Part shown: one piece after another, positions 18,965-28,380 of the stretch
Layout of the letters: each line of letters starts with the position of its first letter
Numbering within the stretch: the first letter of the stretch is position 1
Source: Stutzerimonas stutzeri
GTDB taxonomy: Bacteria; Pseudomonadota; Gammaproteobacteria; Pseudomonadales; Pseudomonadaceae
NCBI GenBank assembly: GCA_019056435.1
Contig: CP077641.1
Span: forward strand, 4,154,001-4,218,000
Reading direction: 5' to 3'
Length of the DNA: 64,000 nucleotides
Program-made: the position numbers and the translations under genes
Notes under the pieces: generated by a model
Database searches by the model: none
What the model saw: the letters and a program-made list of their open reading frames with translations, nothing else
Told to the model about the DNA's origin: nothing

Positions 18965-21157
18965 TCAGACCCGGCGCGCGTAGCGCTTGGGCATGCTGGG
19001 AACGTCGAGGATCAGCGCGATCCGGCCGTCGCCCGTGATGGTCGCACCGGACATGCCAGGCGTGCCCTGCAGCATCTTGCCCAGCGGTTTGATCACGACT
19101 TCCTCCTGGCCGACCAACTGGTCGACGACGAAGCCGATGCTCTGGTTGCCGACGCTGAGGATCACCACGTGCCCCTCGCGCTGCTCCTCGTGCTCGGCGC
19201 CCTGAACCAGCCAGCGCTTGAGGTAGAACAGCGGCAGGGCCTTGTCACGCACGATGACGACTTCCTGCCCGTCGACCACATTGGTGCGCGACAGGTCGAG
19301 GTGGAAGATTTCGTTGACGCTGACCAGCGGGAAGGCGAACGCCTGATTGCCCAGCATCACCATCAGGGTCGGCATGATCGCCAGAGTCAGCGGGACCTTG
19401 ATCACGACGCGCGACCCCAGCCCCTTGGTAGAGAACACGTTGACCGTGCCGTTTAGCTGGGAGATCTTGGTCTTGACCACGTCCATCCCAACACCGCGCC
19501 CCGACACGTCGGAGATCTCCGACTTGGTCGAGAATCCCGGAGCGAAGATCAGGTTGTAGCACTCCAGATCGCTCAGGCGATCGGCGGCATCCTTGTCCAA
19601 CATGCCCTTCTCCACCGCCTTGGCACGCAGGATGTTGGCATCCATGCCCTTGCCGTCGTCGGTAATCTGCAGAAGGATGTGGTCGCCCTCCTGCTCGGCG
19701 GACAGCACCACACGTCCGGTGCGCGGCTTGCCAGCGGCTTCCCGCTCTTCGGGCGTCTCGACGCCGTGGTCGACAGCGTTGCGCACCAGGTGAACCAGCG
19801 GATCGGCGAGTGCCTCGACGAGGTTCTTGTCCAAGTCGGTCTCTTCGCCGACGAGCTCCAGGTTGATTTCTTTCTTCAGGCTGCGCGCCAGATCGCGGAC
19901 CAGCCGCGGGAAACGGCCGAACACCTTCTTGATCGGTTGCATGCGCGTCTTCATCACCGCGCTCTGCAGGTCGGCCGTGACCACATCCAGATTGGACACG
20001 GCCTTGGACATGGCTTCATCGCCGCTGTTGGAACCCAGGCGGACCAGGCGGTTACGGACCAGTACCAGCTCGCCCACCATGTTCATGATTTCGTCGAGCC
20101 GCGCCGTGTCCACGCGCACGGTGGTTTCCGCCTCGCTGACCGGCTTCTCGGGCGCCGGCGCTGGCTTGGCCGGCGCGGGCGCTGCCGCAGGTTTGCTGGG
20201 AGCGGCAGACGCGGCCGGCTTGGCTGAAGCGGCCTTTTCAACCGGTTTGTCCGACGCGGCGGCCGCTGGCTTGACCGCGGCCTTCGCGGTCGGAGCGGTG
20301 GCGACTACTTCAGGTTCGAACTTGCCCTTGCCGTGGAGCTGGTCGAGCAATGCCTCGAATTCGTCGTCGGAGATGTTGTCCCCGGCCGGCGCTGCAGCTT
20401 CGGGTTCGACCGGGGTAGCCGACGCCTGGGGCGCCTCGGCGAACTGACCCTTGCCATGCAACTGATCCAGCAGCGCTTCGAACTCCTCGTCGGTGATTTC
20501 ATCGCCGGCCGGCTGGACGGACGTAGACACCGCCTCGGCGGACGATTCGGTGCCGGTCGCGGTCGCGAACTGGCCTTTGCCGTGCAACTGATCCAAAAGC
20601 GATTCGAATTCTTCGTCGGTGATCTCATCACCGCTAGCCGCGGCCGGGGCCTCCGCTGCCTCGTCGAGTGCGCCGAGGAACTGCTCGAACTCGCTGTCCG
20701 CGTTCACAGGCTCGGGGGCGGGCTCGGCCGCCAGGGCAACCGGTTCGGCAGCGGCCGGCGCAGCAGAGGCCGGCTCGGCCAGGCGCGACAGTGCCGCCAG
20801 CAGCTCCGGCGTGGCAGGCGTAATCGCGGTACGTTCACGTACCTGACTGAACATTTCGTTGACGGAGTCCAGTGCCTGCAGCACGACGTCCATCAATTCC
20901 GAGTCGACGCGACGCTCACCCTTGCGCAGGATGTCGAAGACGTTTTCGGCGATGTGGCAGCACTCGACCAGTTCATGCAACTGGAGGAAACCCGCACCAC
21001 CCTTTACCGTATGGAACCCGCGAAAAATCGCATTGAGCAAGGCTGCGTCATCGGGGCTGCTCTCCAGCTCCACCAGTTGCTCTGACAATAGTTCGAGAAT
21101 CTCGCCGGCCTCTACCAGGAAATCCTGGAGGATTTCTTCATCGGCGTCGAAGCTCAT
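18965..21157 (-). CDS. cheA: Chemotaxis histidine kinase CheA
   Basis: CheA is the central kinase that phosphorylates CheY and CheB. It has 730 residues. The P1 Hpt domain has phospho-His near 49 (GFHTVKGGAGF). A long Ala/Pro-rich linker follows (about 130-340), then the P3 dimerisation helix (AETTVRVDTARLDEIMNMVGELV), the P4 ATPase (HLVRNAVDHGVE, DDGKGMD, GRGVGMDVV) and a P5 CheW-like domain. Within the linker a unit (G)DEITDEEFEALLDQLHGKG occurs three times near residues 176-197, 218-239 and 259-280. No recognisable CheY-binding P2 fold is evident; the repeats occupy that place. Confidence 0.96.
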   Translation of the reverse strand: MSFDADEEILQDFLVEAGEILELLSEQLVELESSPDDAALLNAIFRGFHTVKGGAGFLQLHELVECCHIAENVFDILRKGERRVDSELMDVVLQALDSVNEMFSQVRERTAITPATPELLAALSRLAEPASAAPAAAEPVALAAEPAPEPVNADSEFEQFLGALDEAAEAPAAASGDEITDEEFESLLDQLHGKGQFATATGTESSAEAVSTSVQPAGDEITDEEFEALLDQLHGKGQFAEAPQASATPVEPEAAAPAGDNISDDEFEALLDQLHGKGKFEPEVVATAPTAKAAVKPAAAASDKPVEKAASAKPAASAAPSKPAAAPAPAKPAPAPEKPVSEAETTVRVDTARLDEIMNMVGELVLVRNRLVRLGSNSGDEAMSKAVSNLDVVTADLQSAVMKTRMQPIKKVFGRFPRLVRDLARSLKKEINLELVGEETDLDKNLVEALADPLVHLVRNAVDHGVETPEEREAAGKPRTGRVVLSAEQEGDHILLQITDDGKGMDANILRAKAVEKGMLDKDAADRLSDLECYNLIFAPGFSTKSEISDVSGRGVGMDVVKTKISQLNGTVNVFSTKGLGSRVVIKVPLTLAIMPTLMVMLGNQAFAFPLVSVNEIFHLDLSRTNVVDGQEVVIVRDKALPLFYLKRWLVQGAEHEEQREGHVVILSVGNQSIGFVVDQLVGQEEVVIKPLGKMLQGTPGMSGATITGDGRIALILDVPSMPKRYARRV
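20318..20632 (-). repeat. Three in-frame copies of a 20-22 residue acidic motif inside cheA
   Basis: Three copies of the unit ending LLDQLHGKG(Q/K)F are spaced about 42 residues apart in the CheA linker. They are near-identical in protein sequence but separated by diverged Ala/Pro/Val spacers. A weaker relative, SEFEQFLGALDEAA, precedes them at about residue 155. The copies are clear; the function is inferred. Confidence 0.85.
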
Positions 21158-21169
21158 ATTTCACATCCC

Positions 21170-21963
21170 CTAAAAGCCCAGGCTCGAAAGCAGATCGTCG
21201 ACATCGTCCTGCCCGGATACGACATCCTCACGTATATCGGCATGCATCTGCGGACCTTCACCGTGGGAAGGGCCTTTTTCTAGTTTTTTCGTTCCTGCTC
21301 TGCGCGCAGCTCTTCGCGGTCGTGCTGGATACCCGCGACGCGATCGACCTGGCCGGCCATCAGCACGAGATTGAGCAGATTGCTTTCGAGTTCGGTGATC
21401 AGTCGCGTGACTCGCTTGATCACCTGACCGGTCAGGTCCTGGAAATCCTGAGCAAGCATGATCTCGCTGAGGTTCTCCGACAGCTGGGTCCCATCGTTCA
21501 TGGTCCGCTGAAGGAACTGATCGAGCCGCTTGACCAGGTCACGAAACTGCTCGGCATTCATGTCGCGGCGCATGAAGCGCTGCCAATCGGCGGTCAGGCT
21601 CTGTGCCTCGTAGCTGACGTAGTTGACCAGCGGCGCGGATTCCTCGACGAGGTCCATGGTCCGGTTGGCCGCCTTCTCCGTCATTTCCACGACATAAGAC
21701 AGCCGGTCGGTTGCATCGGTGATCGGGGACGGGTCGCCCCCCGTCGCACAGGTGTCCATCTCCAGTTTGACGATGGCGTTGTGCAGTTCCCGGGTGAGCT
21801 TGCCGACTTCCTGATACAGCCCCTGGTTCCGAGCCTGGTTGAGCTCGTTGAACATCTGGGCCGCTTCTTCGAATCGGCCCTGCTGGAGGCTTTCGATCAA
21901 TTGGGGTGCGTGAGCCTTGAGCGTCGCTTCGAACTCCGCCAGGCTTTGGTCTGCTTGCGTCAT
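21170..21963 (-). CDS. cheZ: CheY-P phosphatase CheZ, frameshifted near its 3' end
   Basis: CheZ speeds dephosphorylation of CheY-P. A long helical hairpin has the catalytic region EIMLAQDFQDLTGQVIKRV (Asp and Gln residues). As given the frame stops at 21280 after QERKN. The T run 21284-21289 (six) should be seven; the tail then continues to the CheY-binding C-terminal peptide QDDVDDLLSSLGF and stops at 21170, giving 264 residues. The gene lies between cheY and cheA. Confidence 0.92.
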
Positions 21964-21983
21964 AGTGCCCTCGCGGCGTTACT

Positions 21984-22358
21984 TCAGCCGTTGACGCGCT
22001 CGAAGATCTTCTCGATTTTCTCTTTGAGTACCTGCGCCGTGAACGGCTTGACCACGTACCCGTTAACACCGGCCTGCGCGGCCTCGATGATCTGGTCACG
22101 CTTGGCCTCGGCCGTCACCATTAGCACCGGCAGGTGCTTGAGGCGGTCGTCCGCACGCACCGCGCGCAGCAGGTCGATGCCGCTCATGCCGGGCATGTTC
22201 CAGTCAGTGACGAGGAAATCGAAACTGCCGCTCTTGAGCATCGGCAATGCAGTGGTGCCATCATCCGCCTCGGCGGTGTTGGTGAAGCCCAGATCGCGCA
22301 AGAGGTTCTTGATGATCCGTCTCATCGTCGAAAAGTCGTCGACGATGAGGATTTTCAT
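21984..22358 (-). CDS. cheY: Chemotaxis response regulator CheY
   Basis: CheY carries the phosphoryl signal from CheA to the FliM/FliN switch. It is a single receiver domain of 124 residues, with the acidic pocket in VDDF, phospho-Asp near 52 in VTDWNMPG, Thr in VTAEA and Lys in VVKPF. The start at 22358 gives the standard [10 protein letters not shown]; an in-frame codon six residues earlier is also possible. Confidence 0.96.
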   Translation of the reverse strand: MKILIVDDFSTMRRIIKNLLRDLGFTNTAEADDGTTALPMLKSGSFDFLVTDWNMPGMSGIDLLRAVRADDRLKHLPVLMVTAEAKRDQIIEAAQAGVNGYVVKPFTAQVLKEKIEKIFERVNG

Positions 22359-22480
22359 GTTCTTGTCCAAGTACACCTCCGTAAATCCCGAAATCCCAGA
22401 ACCTGCTCAGGGTCTGTTGCGGGCTTCGTTCATGAAGCTCGCCCAGAGCAGTTTCTATTCGCGTTTTCTTGAGAACCGAC

Positions 22481-23202
22481 CTATCGAGCGCGCCATTCGC
22501 CGAGACGGGCCCGCAGGCGCGCCGCACACTGGCTGTGCAGCTGACTGACCCGTGACTCGCTGACGCCCAGAACCTGGCCGATTTCCTTCAAATTCAACTC
22601 TTCGTCGTAATACAGCGAAAGCACCAGCTTTTCACGTTCGGGCAGATTGGCGATCGCATCGGCCAGGGCCTGCTGGAAACGCTCGTCCTCGAGATCACGA
22701 GACGGTTCCGGATGTGCACTGGCGGCATCTTCACCGAACTCCCCGTGCTCGCCTTCGGTCAGCAGATCATCGAAGCTGAACAGGCGGCTGCCCAGGGTGT
22801 CGCCCAGAATGCCGTAGTACTCATCGAGACTCAATTTAAGTTCGGCCGCAACCTCATGATCTTTAGCGTCGCGTCCGGTTCTGGCTTCGATTGAGCGGAT
22901 CGCTTCGCTCACCATCCTCGAATTGCGGTGCACCGAACGCGGCGCCCAGTCGCCCTTGCGGACCTCGTCGAGCATGGCGCCACGAATGCGAATGCCCGCG
23001 TAGGTCTCGAAACTTGCCCCTTGCCGGAGTCGTACTTCTTCGACGCCTCGAGCAGGCCGATCATGCCGGCCTGCATCAGATCGTCGACCTGCACGCTGGC
23101 CGGCAGACGCGCCAGCAAGTGATAAGCGATGCGCTTGACCAGCGGGGCGTACTGCTCGATGAGCTGGTACTGGGAGTCTTTAGCCACTTTGGTGTTGTAC
23201 AT
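22481..23202 (-). CDS. fliA: RNA polymerase sigma-28 factor FliA, frameshifted
   Basis: FliA directs late flagellar and chemotaxis genes and is held by FlgM until the hook is complete. Region 2 (YAPLVKRIAYHLLARLPASVQVDDLMQAGMIGLL) and regions 3-4 (LPEREKLVLSLYYDEELNLKEIGQVLGVSESRVSQLHSQ) lie in two frames. Four C (23017-23020) should be five; the parts then join as KYDSGKGASFETYAGIRIRGAMLDEVR, giving 240 residues. It follows fleN after 18 bases. Confidence 0.93.
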
Positions 23203-23220
23203 AACCGATTCCAGCCGCTG

Positions 23221-24054
23221 TCAGTCGTGTGCGTTTGCGGTGGGCCTGACCAGGCGCTCCACAAAGAACTCAAGGTGGCCACGCGGGTTCGCCGGCAGCG
23301 GCCAGGTGTCGATCTTCTGCGCGATGGCCTTGAATGCCAGCGAGCATTTGGCTCGCGGGTAGGCCTCGTAGACCGCGCGCTGTTTCTGAACGGCCTTGCG
23401 CACCGCCTCGTCGTAGGGAACCGCGCCGACGTACTGCAGGGCGACGTCAAGAAAACGTTCAGTCACCTTGGTCAGCTTAGCGAATAGATTGCGTCCTTCC
23501 TGCGGGGCGTGCGCCATGTTCGCCAGCACCCGGAACCGGCTGATGCCGTAGTCGCGGTTGAGCAGTTTGATCAGCGCGTAGGCGTCAGTGATCGACGTCG
23601 GCTCGTCGGTGACGACCAGCAGGACCTCCTGCGCCGCCCGCACGAAGCTCACGACACCGTCGCCGATGCCGGCGGCCGTATCGATGATCAGCACGTCGAT
23701 GTCGTTGCCGATTTCGCTGAAGGCCTGAATCAGACCGGAATGCTGCATCGGCGACAGCTGCACCATGCTTTGCGTGCCGGACGCGGCGGGCACGATGCGC
23801 ACGCCGCCCGGCCCCTGGATCATGACATCGCGCAGATCACAGTCACCGGCGATCACGTCCGCCAGGGTGCGCTTGGCCGTCAAGCCGAGCAGCACGTCGA
23901 CGTTGGCCAGGCCAAGGTCGGCGTCGAGCAGCACGACACGCCGACCGAGGTCGGCCAGCGCCAAGGAAAGATTGACCGATACGTTGGTCTTGCCGACGCC
24001 ACCTTTGCCGCCGGTCACTGCAATAACCTGTACGGGATGAATACCCATCATCAA
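23221..24054 (-). CDS. fleN: Flagellar number regulator FleN (FlhG)
   Basis: FleN is a MinD-like ATPase that binds FleQ and keeps the flagellum number at one. It has 277 residues with deviant Walker A GGKGGVGKTNVS, DADLGLANVDVLLG, IIDTAAGIGD and TDEPTSITDAYAL. A C-terminal helix follows. It is encoded between flhF and fliA, as in other Pseudomonas. One of the first three Met codons is the start. Confidence 0.96.
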   Translation of the reverse strand: MMMGIHPVQVIAVTGGKGGVGKTNVSVNLSLALADLGRRVVLLDADLGLANVDVLLGLTAKRTLADVIAGDCDLRDVMIQGPGGVRIVPAASGTQSMVQLSPMQHSGLIQAFSEIGNDIDVLIIDTAAGIGDGVVSFVRAAQEVLLVVTDEPTSITDAYALIKLLNRDYGISRFRVLANMAHAPQEGRNLFAKLTKVTERFLDVALQYVGAVPYDEAVRKAVQKQRAVYEAYPRAKCSLAFKAIAQKIDTWPLPANPRGHLEFFVERLVRPTANAHD

Positions 24055-24139
24055 ACGCCTATATCTTGCTGGGGCCCGCAGGCCATCGATGCGTTCAGCC
24101 CGAACGCGTCTAGTGTTTCGCTCTCACGCAGCGCCCTGT

Positions 24140-25429
24140 TCATCCCGCCCTCCGCGAAGATCCGTTGTACAGGCCGGAGAACATGTCAGCCATCGTTTCC
24201 TCGCTGGGCGACTCTTCGGATTGCAGACTCACCGCCCGGCTGACCAGTTGATGCGTCCGTGGCAGCTGGAGATCCTCTGGAATGCGCGGACCGTCGGCGA
24301 GGTAGGCAATCGGTAGATGCTGGCTGATGGTCAGCCCGAGCACGTCGCCCAGAGTACCCGCCTCGTCAAGTTTAGTCAGGATGCAGCCCGCCAGCCCGCA
24401 AGGCCGGTAGTGATGCCAGGCCGCCTTCAGCACCTGGCTCTGGCTGGTCGCCGCGAGCACCAGATAGTTCTTCGAACGCACGCCCCGATCGGCCAATGCC
24501 TGAAGCTGCAGGCGCATCATCGGATCGCCCGCCGGCAGACCGGCGGTGTCGAGCAGGATCAGCCGCTTGCGCGCGACCGGCTCCAGGCTCTTGCTCAGCG
24601 GCTGGCTCGGGTCGATCTGGATCACCGGCACGTTGAGGATACGGCCCAGAGTCTTGAGCTGTTCCTGAGCGCCGATACGGTAGTTGTCCATGCTCGCCAG
24701 GGCGATGCTCTGCGCGCCGTGCTTGAGGACATGGCGTGCGGCGAGCTTGGCCAGGGTCGTGGTCTTGCCGGCGCCGGCCGGGCCGACCAGGGCAATCACA
24801 CCGCCCTCTTCCAGCGGCTCGTGCTTGGTCACCTTGATCGACTGGGCCAGGTGCGCCAACAGCATGCGCCAGGCCTGACGCTGATCGCTGATCGCGGCCA
24901 CCTTCTCCAGCAGCCCGCGCGACAGGTCCGCCGGCAGGCCGAGGCGCTGCAGGCGACGCCACAAGCCGGCCTGCTGCGGGCGACGATTCTGCTCGTGCCC
25001 CCAGGCCAACGACCCGAGCTGCACTTCGATCAGCTCGCGCAGCCCCTGCAATTCGGACTGCATGGCCTCGACGGCACGCGAGTCGAGTGCCGATGCTGTC
25101 ATCGCGGCAGCAGGCGCAACGGCAGGCTTGGCGCTCGCGGCAGGCTTCTCGTCAAGCAACTGACGGTCGCGTGCCGGCTCCGTGTGCGGCGCGCTCAGTT
25201 CAGCATGCGCGTTGGCGATACGGGTCTGAGTCTTGCGCAGCTCCGCCTCGAGCGCCGGATTCGGCTGCTTGGGCGCCACCGCCTCCATCGGATAATCGAG
25301 CACGGCCGTCAGCTCGACGCCACCGGCCACACGGCGATTGCCAGTGATCACGGCATCAGCGCCCAGCTCGTCACGAATCATCTTCATGGCGATACGCATG
25401 TCGGCTGCGAAGAAACGTTTGACCTGCAT
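24140..25429 (-). CDS. flhF: Flagellar placement GTPase FlhF
   Basis: FlhF is the SRP-type GTPase that marks the pole for flagellum assembly and recruits early basal-body parts. It has 429 residues: a basic N-domain (MQVKRFFAADMRIAMKMIRDELG), an Ala-rich linker, then the NG GTPase with G1 GPAGAGKTTTLAKLAARH, DNYRIGAQEQLKTLG, G3 LLDTAGLPAGD and G4 LTKLDEAGTLG. It follows flhA by 15 bases. Confidence 0.96.
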   Translation of the reverse strand: MQVKRFFAADMRIAMKMIRDELGADAVITGNRRVAGGVELTAVLDYPMEAVAPKQPNPALEAELRKTQTRIANAHAELSAPHTEPARDRQLLDEKPAASAKPAVAPAAAMTASALDSRAVEAMQSELQGLRELIEVQLGSLAWGHEQNRRPQQAGLWRRLQRLGLPADLSRGLLEKVAAISDQRQAWRMLLAHLAQSIKVTKHEPLEEGGVIALVGPAGAGKTTTLAKLAARHVLKHGAQSIALASMDNYRIGAQEQLKTLGRILNVPVIQIDPSQPLSKSLEPVARKRLILLDTAGLPAGDPMMRLQLQALADRGVRSKNYLVLAATSQSQVLKAAWHHYRPCGLAGCILTKLDEAGTLGDVLGLTISQHLPIAYLADGPRIPEDLQLPRTHQLVSRAVSLQSEESPSEETMADMFSGLYNGSSRRAG

Positions 25430-25444
25430 GGCCTGTACCCTCGG

Positions 25445-27564
25445 TTAATTCTGACCCACCGTCGATACGATGGTGACCTGCTTGTTATCCGGTATTTCCT
25501 GATAGGCCAGGACATGAATGTTGGGGACTGCCAGCCGGGCGAATCGCGAGAGCATCGCGCGGACCGGGCCGGCCACCAGCAGGATCGCCGGCTTACCCAT
25601 CATTTCTTGACGCTGTGCCGCATCTACCAGAGACCGTTGCAACTTTTCGGCCATTCCCGGCTCGAGGAGAATGCCATCTTCCGAACCCTGTCCGGCCTTC
25701 TGCAGGCTATTGAGCAATATCTGTTCCAACCTGGGTTCAAGTGTGATCACAGGCAGCTGCGGCTCAAGCCCCACAACGTTTTGCACGATTGCACGGGACA
25801 GCGCGACCCGCACGGCCGCCACCATCGCGGCGGGATCTTGACTCTTGGTGGCCACGTTCGCGATGGCTTCGGCGATGGTGCGGATGTCGCGGACCGGTAC
25901 CTGCTCCTGCAGCAGCGCCTGCAGCACCTTGAGCAGTGTCGACAGCGAGATCATCCCCGGCACCAGTTCCTCCGCGAGCTTCGGCGAACTCTTGGCCAGC
26001 AGCTGCATCAGCTGCTGGACTTCCTCATGCCCGAGCAGCTCGTGCGCGTGCTTGTGCAGGACCTGGTTGAGGTGCGTAGCGACCACGGTGCTCGCATCCA
26101 CCACGGTGTAGCCGAGCGACTGCGCCTGGTCGCGCTGACTGGCCTCGATCCAGACCGCCTCCAGCCCGAACGCCGGGTCCTTGGCGGCGATGCCGTTGAG
26201 CGGGCCGAACACCTGCCCGGGGTTGATCGCCAGCTCGCGGTCGGGATAGACCTCGGCTTCGGCCAGGCTCACTCCCATCAGCGTCAAGCGATAGGCGTTG
26301 GGCAGCAGATCGAGGTTGTCGCGGATGTGCACCGACGGCATCAGGAAGCCGAGGTCCTGCGACAGCTTCTTGCGAACCCCTTGATACGGGCCAGCAACTG
26401 GCCGCCCTGGTTGCGATCGACCAGCGGAATCAGGCGATACCCCACTTCCAGGCCGACCATGTCGACGGGCGTCACGTCATCCCAGCCGAGTTCCTTGGTC
26501 TCCGCGGCGCGCTGGGCGGGCAGCGTTTCCTGCTGTTTCTGAACCTCCTGCTCGGTTTTCGCCTTGGCCTGCTTCTGGCGGTGCCAGATCCAGTAGGCCC
26601 CACCGGCTGCCACGGCGCCAAGTCCGAGAAAGGACATGTGCGGCATGCCGGGGACCAGGCCCATGGCGATCATGATGCCTGCCGACACCGCAAGAGCCTT
26701 GGGCGAGGCGAACATCTGGCGGTTGACCTGCTGGCCCATGTCTTCGGAGCTGGTCACGCGGGTCACCATGATCGCCGCGGCGGTCGAGAGCAGCAACGAA
26801 GGGATCTGCGCAACGAGGCCGTCACCGATGGTCAGCAGCGCATAGACCTGACCGGCTTCACTGAAGCTCATGCCATGTTGCGCCATGCCGATGCCCACGC
26901 CACCGATCAGGTTGATGAACAGAATCAGCAGACCGGCGATGGCATCGCCGCGCACGAACTTGCTGGCACCATCCATCGAGCCGTAGAAATCGGCTTCCGA
27001 GGCCACCTCGACCCGGCGCTGCTTGGCTTCGACCTGATCGATCAAGCCGGCGTTGAGGTCCGCATCGATCGCCATCTGCTTGCCCGGCATGGCGTCGAGG
27101 GTAAAGCGCGCGCTTACCTCGGAGATGCGCCCGGCACCTTTGGTGACCACGACGAAGTTGATGATCATCAGGATCGCGAACACGACGATACCGACAACGT
27201 AGTTGCCGCCGATCACCACGTTACCGAAGGCTTCGATCACATGGCCTGCCGCGGAGCCGCCTTCATGGCCGTTGATCAGCACGACTCGGGTCGAGGCCAC
27301 GTTCAGCGCCAGCCGCATCAGGGTCGCGACCAGCAGGATCGTCGGGAACACGGCGAAGTCCAGCGGCCGCAGCGCGTAGACGCTGACCAACAACACCACG
27401 ATCGACAGCGCGATATTGAAGGTGAACAGCAGGTCCAGCAGGAACGGCGGCACCGACAGCATCATCATGCCCATCATGACGAGCAGGAGCAGCGGCACGC
27501 CGAGGTTGCCGCGCCCAGCGCCGGTCAGGCCATTGCGAATATTGACGAGTTGCGTGCGATCCAC
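25445..27564 (-). CDS. flhA: Flagellar export gate protein FlhA, frameshifted
   Basis: FlhA forms the nonameric export gate ring. The N-terminal membrane part has about eight helices and the FHIPEP signature region (FAVFPTILLVATLMRLALNVASTRVVL). The C-terminal cytoplasmic part begins after GLEVGYRLIPLVD. Four C (26377-26380) should be five; the frame then reads through RIKGVRKKLSQDLGFLMPSV, giving 706 residues. The GTG at 27564 (VDRTQLVNIRNG) was chosen as the family start; it lies 60 bp below an RpoN-like site. Confidence 0.94.
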
Positions 27565-27624
27565 GAAGACCCCGACAGAACAGTTCCAAAGAATTGACGC
27601 CTGAAGCGCCCTGTACGGGTTGAT

Positions 27625-27640
27625 AGCAAGAAGGGGTCCA
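27625..27640 (-). promoter_or_regulatory. Candidate RpoN promoter of flhA
   Basis: The minus strand reads TGGACCCCTTCTTGCT. GG and GC are ten bases apart and the -12 TTGCT is perfect, while the -24 block TGGACC departs from TGGCAC by two bases. It lies 60 bp above the flhA GTG, in the divergent gap shared with sodC. Confidence 0.6.
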
Positions 27641-27803
27641 ACTTCGGCATCGCAGCCGACACGGGCAATTCCTTGCAAGGCCGGCAGGTCGATTGCGAAC
27701 CGACCGCAGCCATCAAAGTCTCAAAAAGAACGTCGTCGCGGCGCCTACCGCGCGACGACTTCCGGCGGCCAGGCCCGCCATCGACAGGCACAGGAGTCTT
27801 GCA

Positions 27804-28325
27804 ATGAAACAGTGGATCATCGCGGCGCTCGCGGGCTGCGCGGTAGTCGGCGCCAACGCCGAAACGCTCAACGTCCAGGTCAAGGCGGTCAATGCCCAGG
27901 GCGTCGGCGACGGCGTCGGTACGGTAAAGATCGAAACCAGCGAGTACGGGCTGGTGTTCCGCCCGGAACTGTCGGGGCTCGAGCCGGGCACCCACGGTTT
28001 CCACATTCACGCCAAGGGCAGCTGCCAACCCGAGGACAAGGACGGCAAGCCCGTTCCCGCAGGGGCAGCCGGCGGGCATTGGGATCCGCAGAATACCGGT
28101 AAGCACGGTGAGCCCTGGGGCGACGGTCACATGGGTGACCTCCCGGCCCTGATGGTCAACAGCGACGGCAAGGCGAATCAACCGGTGCTGGCGCCGCGCC
28201 TGAAGAGCCTTGGCGACATCAAGGGGCTGGCCCTGATGGTCCACAAGGGCGGTGACAACCACGCCGATCACCCCGAGCCGCTCGGCGGTGGCGGTGCGCG
28301 CGTCGCGTGTGGATTGATCGAATAA
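27804..28325 (+). CDS. sodC: Periplasmic Cu/Zn superoxide dismutase SodC
   Basis: SodC converts superoxide to peroxide and oxygen in the periplasm. It has 173 residues: signal peptide [19 protein letters not shown], copper ligands in GFHIHAKG, a Cys in that loop paired with the C-terminal ARVACGLIE Cys, and zinc-loop His and Asp residues in [14 protein letters not shown] and GDGHMGDLP. The start at 27804 is preceded by AGGAG. It is the only plus-strand gene inside the 30-kb flagellar block, between flhA and flhB. Confidence 0.94.
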   Translation: MKQWIIAALAGCAVVGANAETLNVQVKAVNAQGVGDGVGTVKIETSEYGLVFRPELSGLEPGTHGFHIHAKGSCQPEDKDGKPVPAGAAGGHWDPQNTGKHGEPWGDGHMGDLPALMVNSDGKANQPVLAPRLKSLGDIKGLALMVHKGGDNHADHPEPLGGGGARVACGLIE

Positions 28326-28330
28326 TAAGC

Positions 28331-28369
28331 AGCTGGAGGCTGAAGGGCTTGCGCTTCAGACCTCCAGCT
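28331..28369. terminator. Hairpin between convergent sodC and flhB
   Basis: An inverted repeat of AGCTGGAGG with CCTCCAGCT extends inward by TGAAG/CTTCA with small bulges. It lies six bases after the sodC stop and just before the flhB end. There is no clear U-tract on either side, so termination is inferred from position and symmetry. Confidence 0.5.
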
Positions 28370-28380
28370 ACCCGCTCACC

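Noticed and set aside
24317-26542. 741-codon plus-strand frame opposite flhF/flhA
   Set aside because: It is antisense to two firmly identified genes; His/Gln/Arg-rich translation is typical of shadows in GC-rich DNA.
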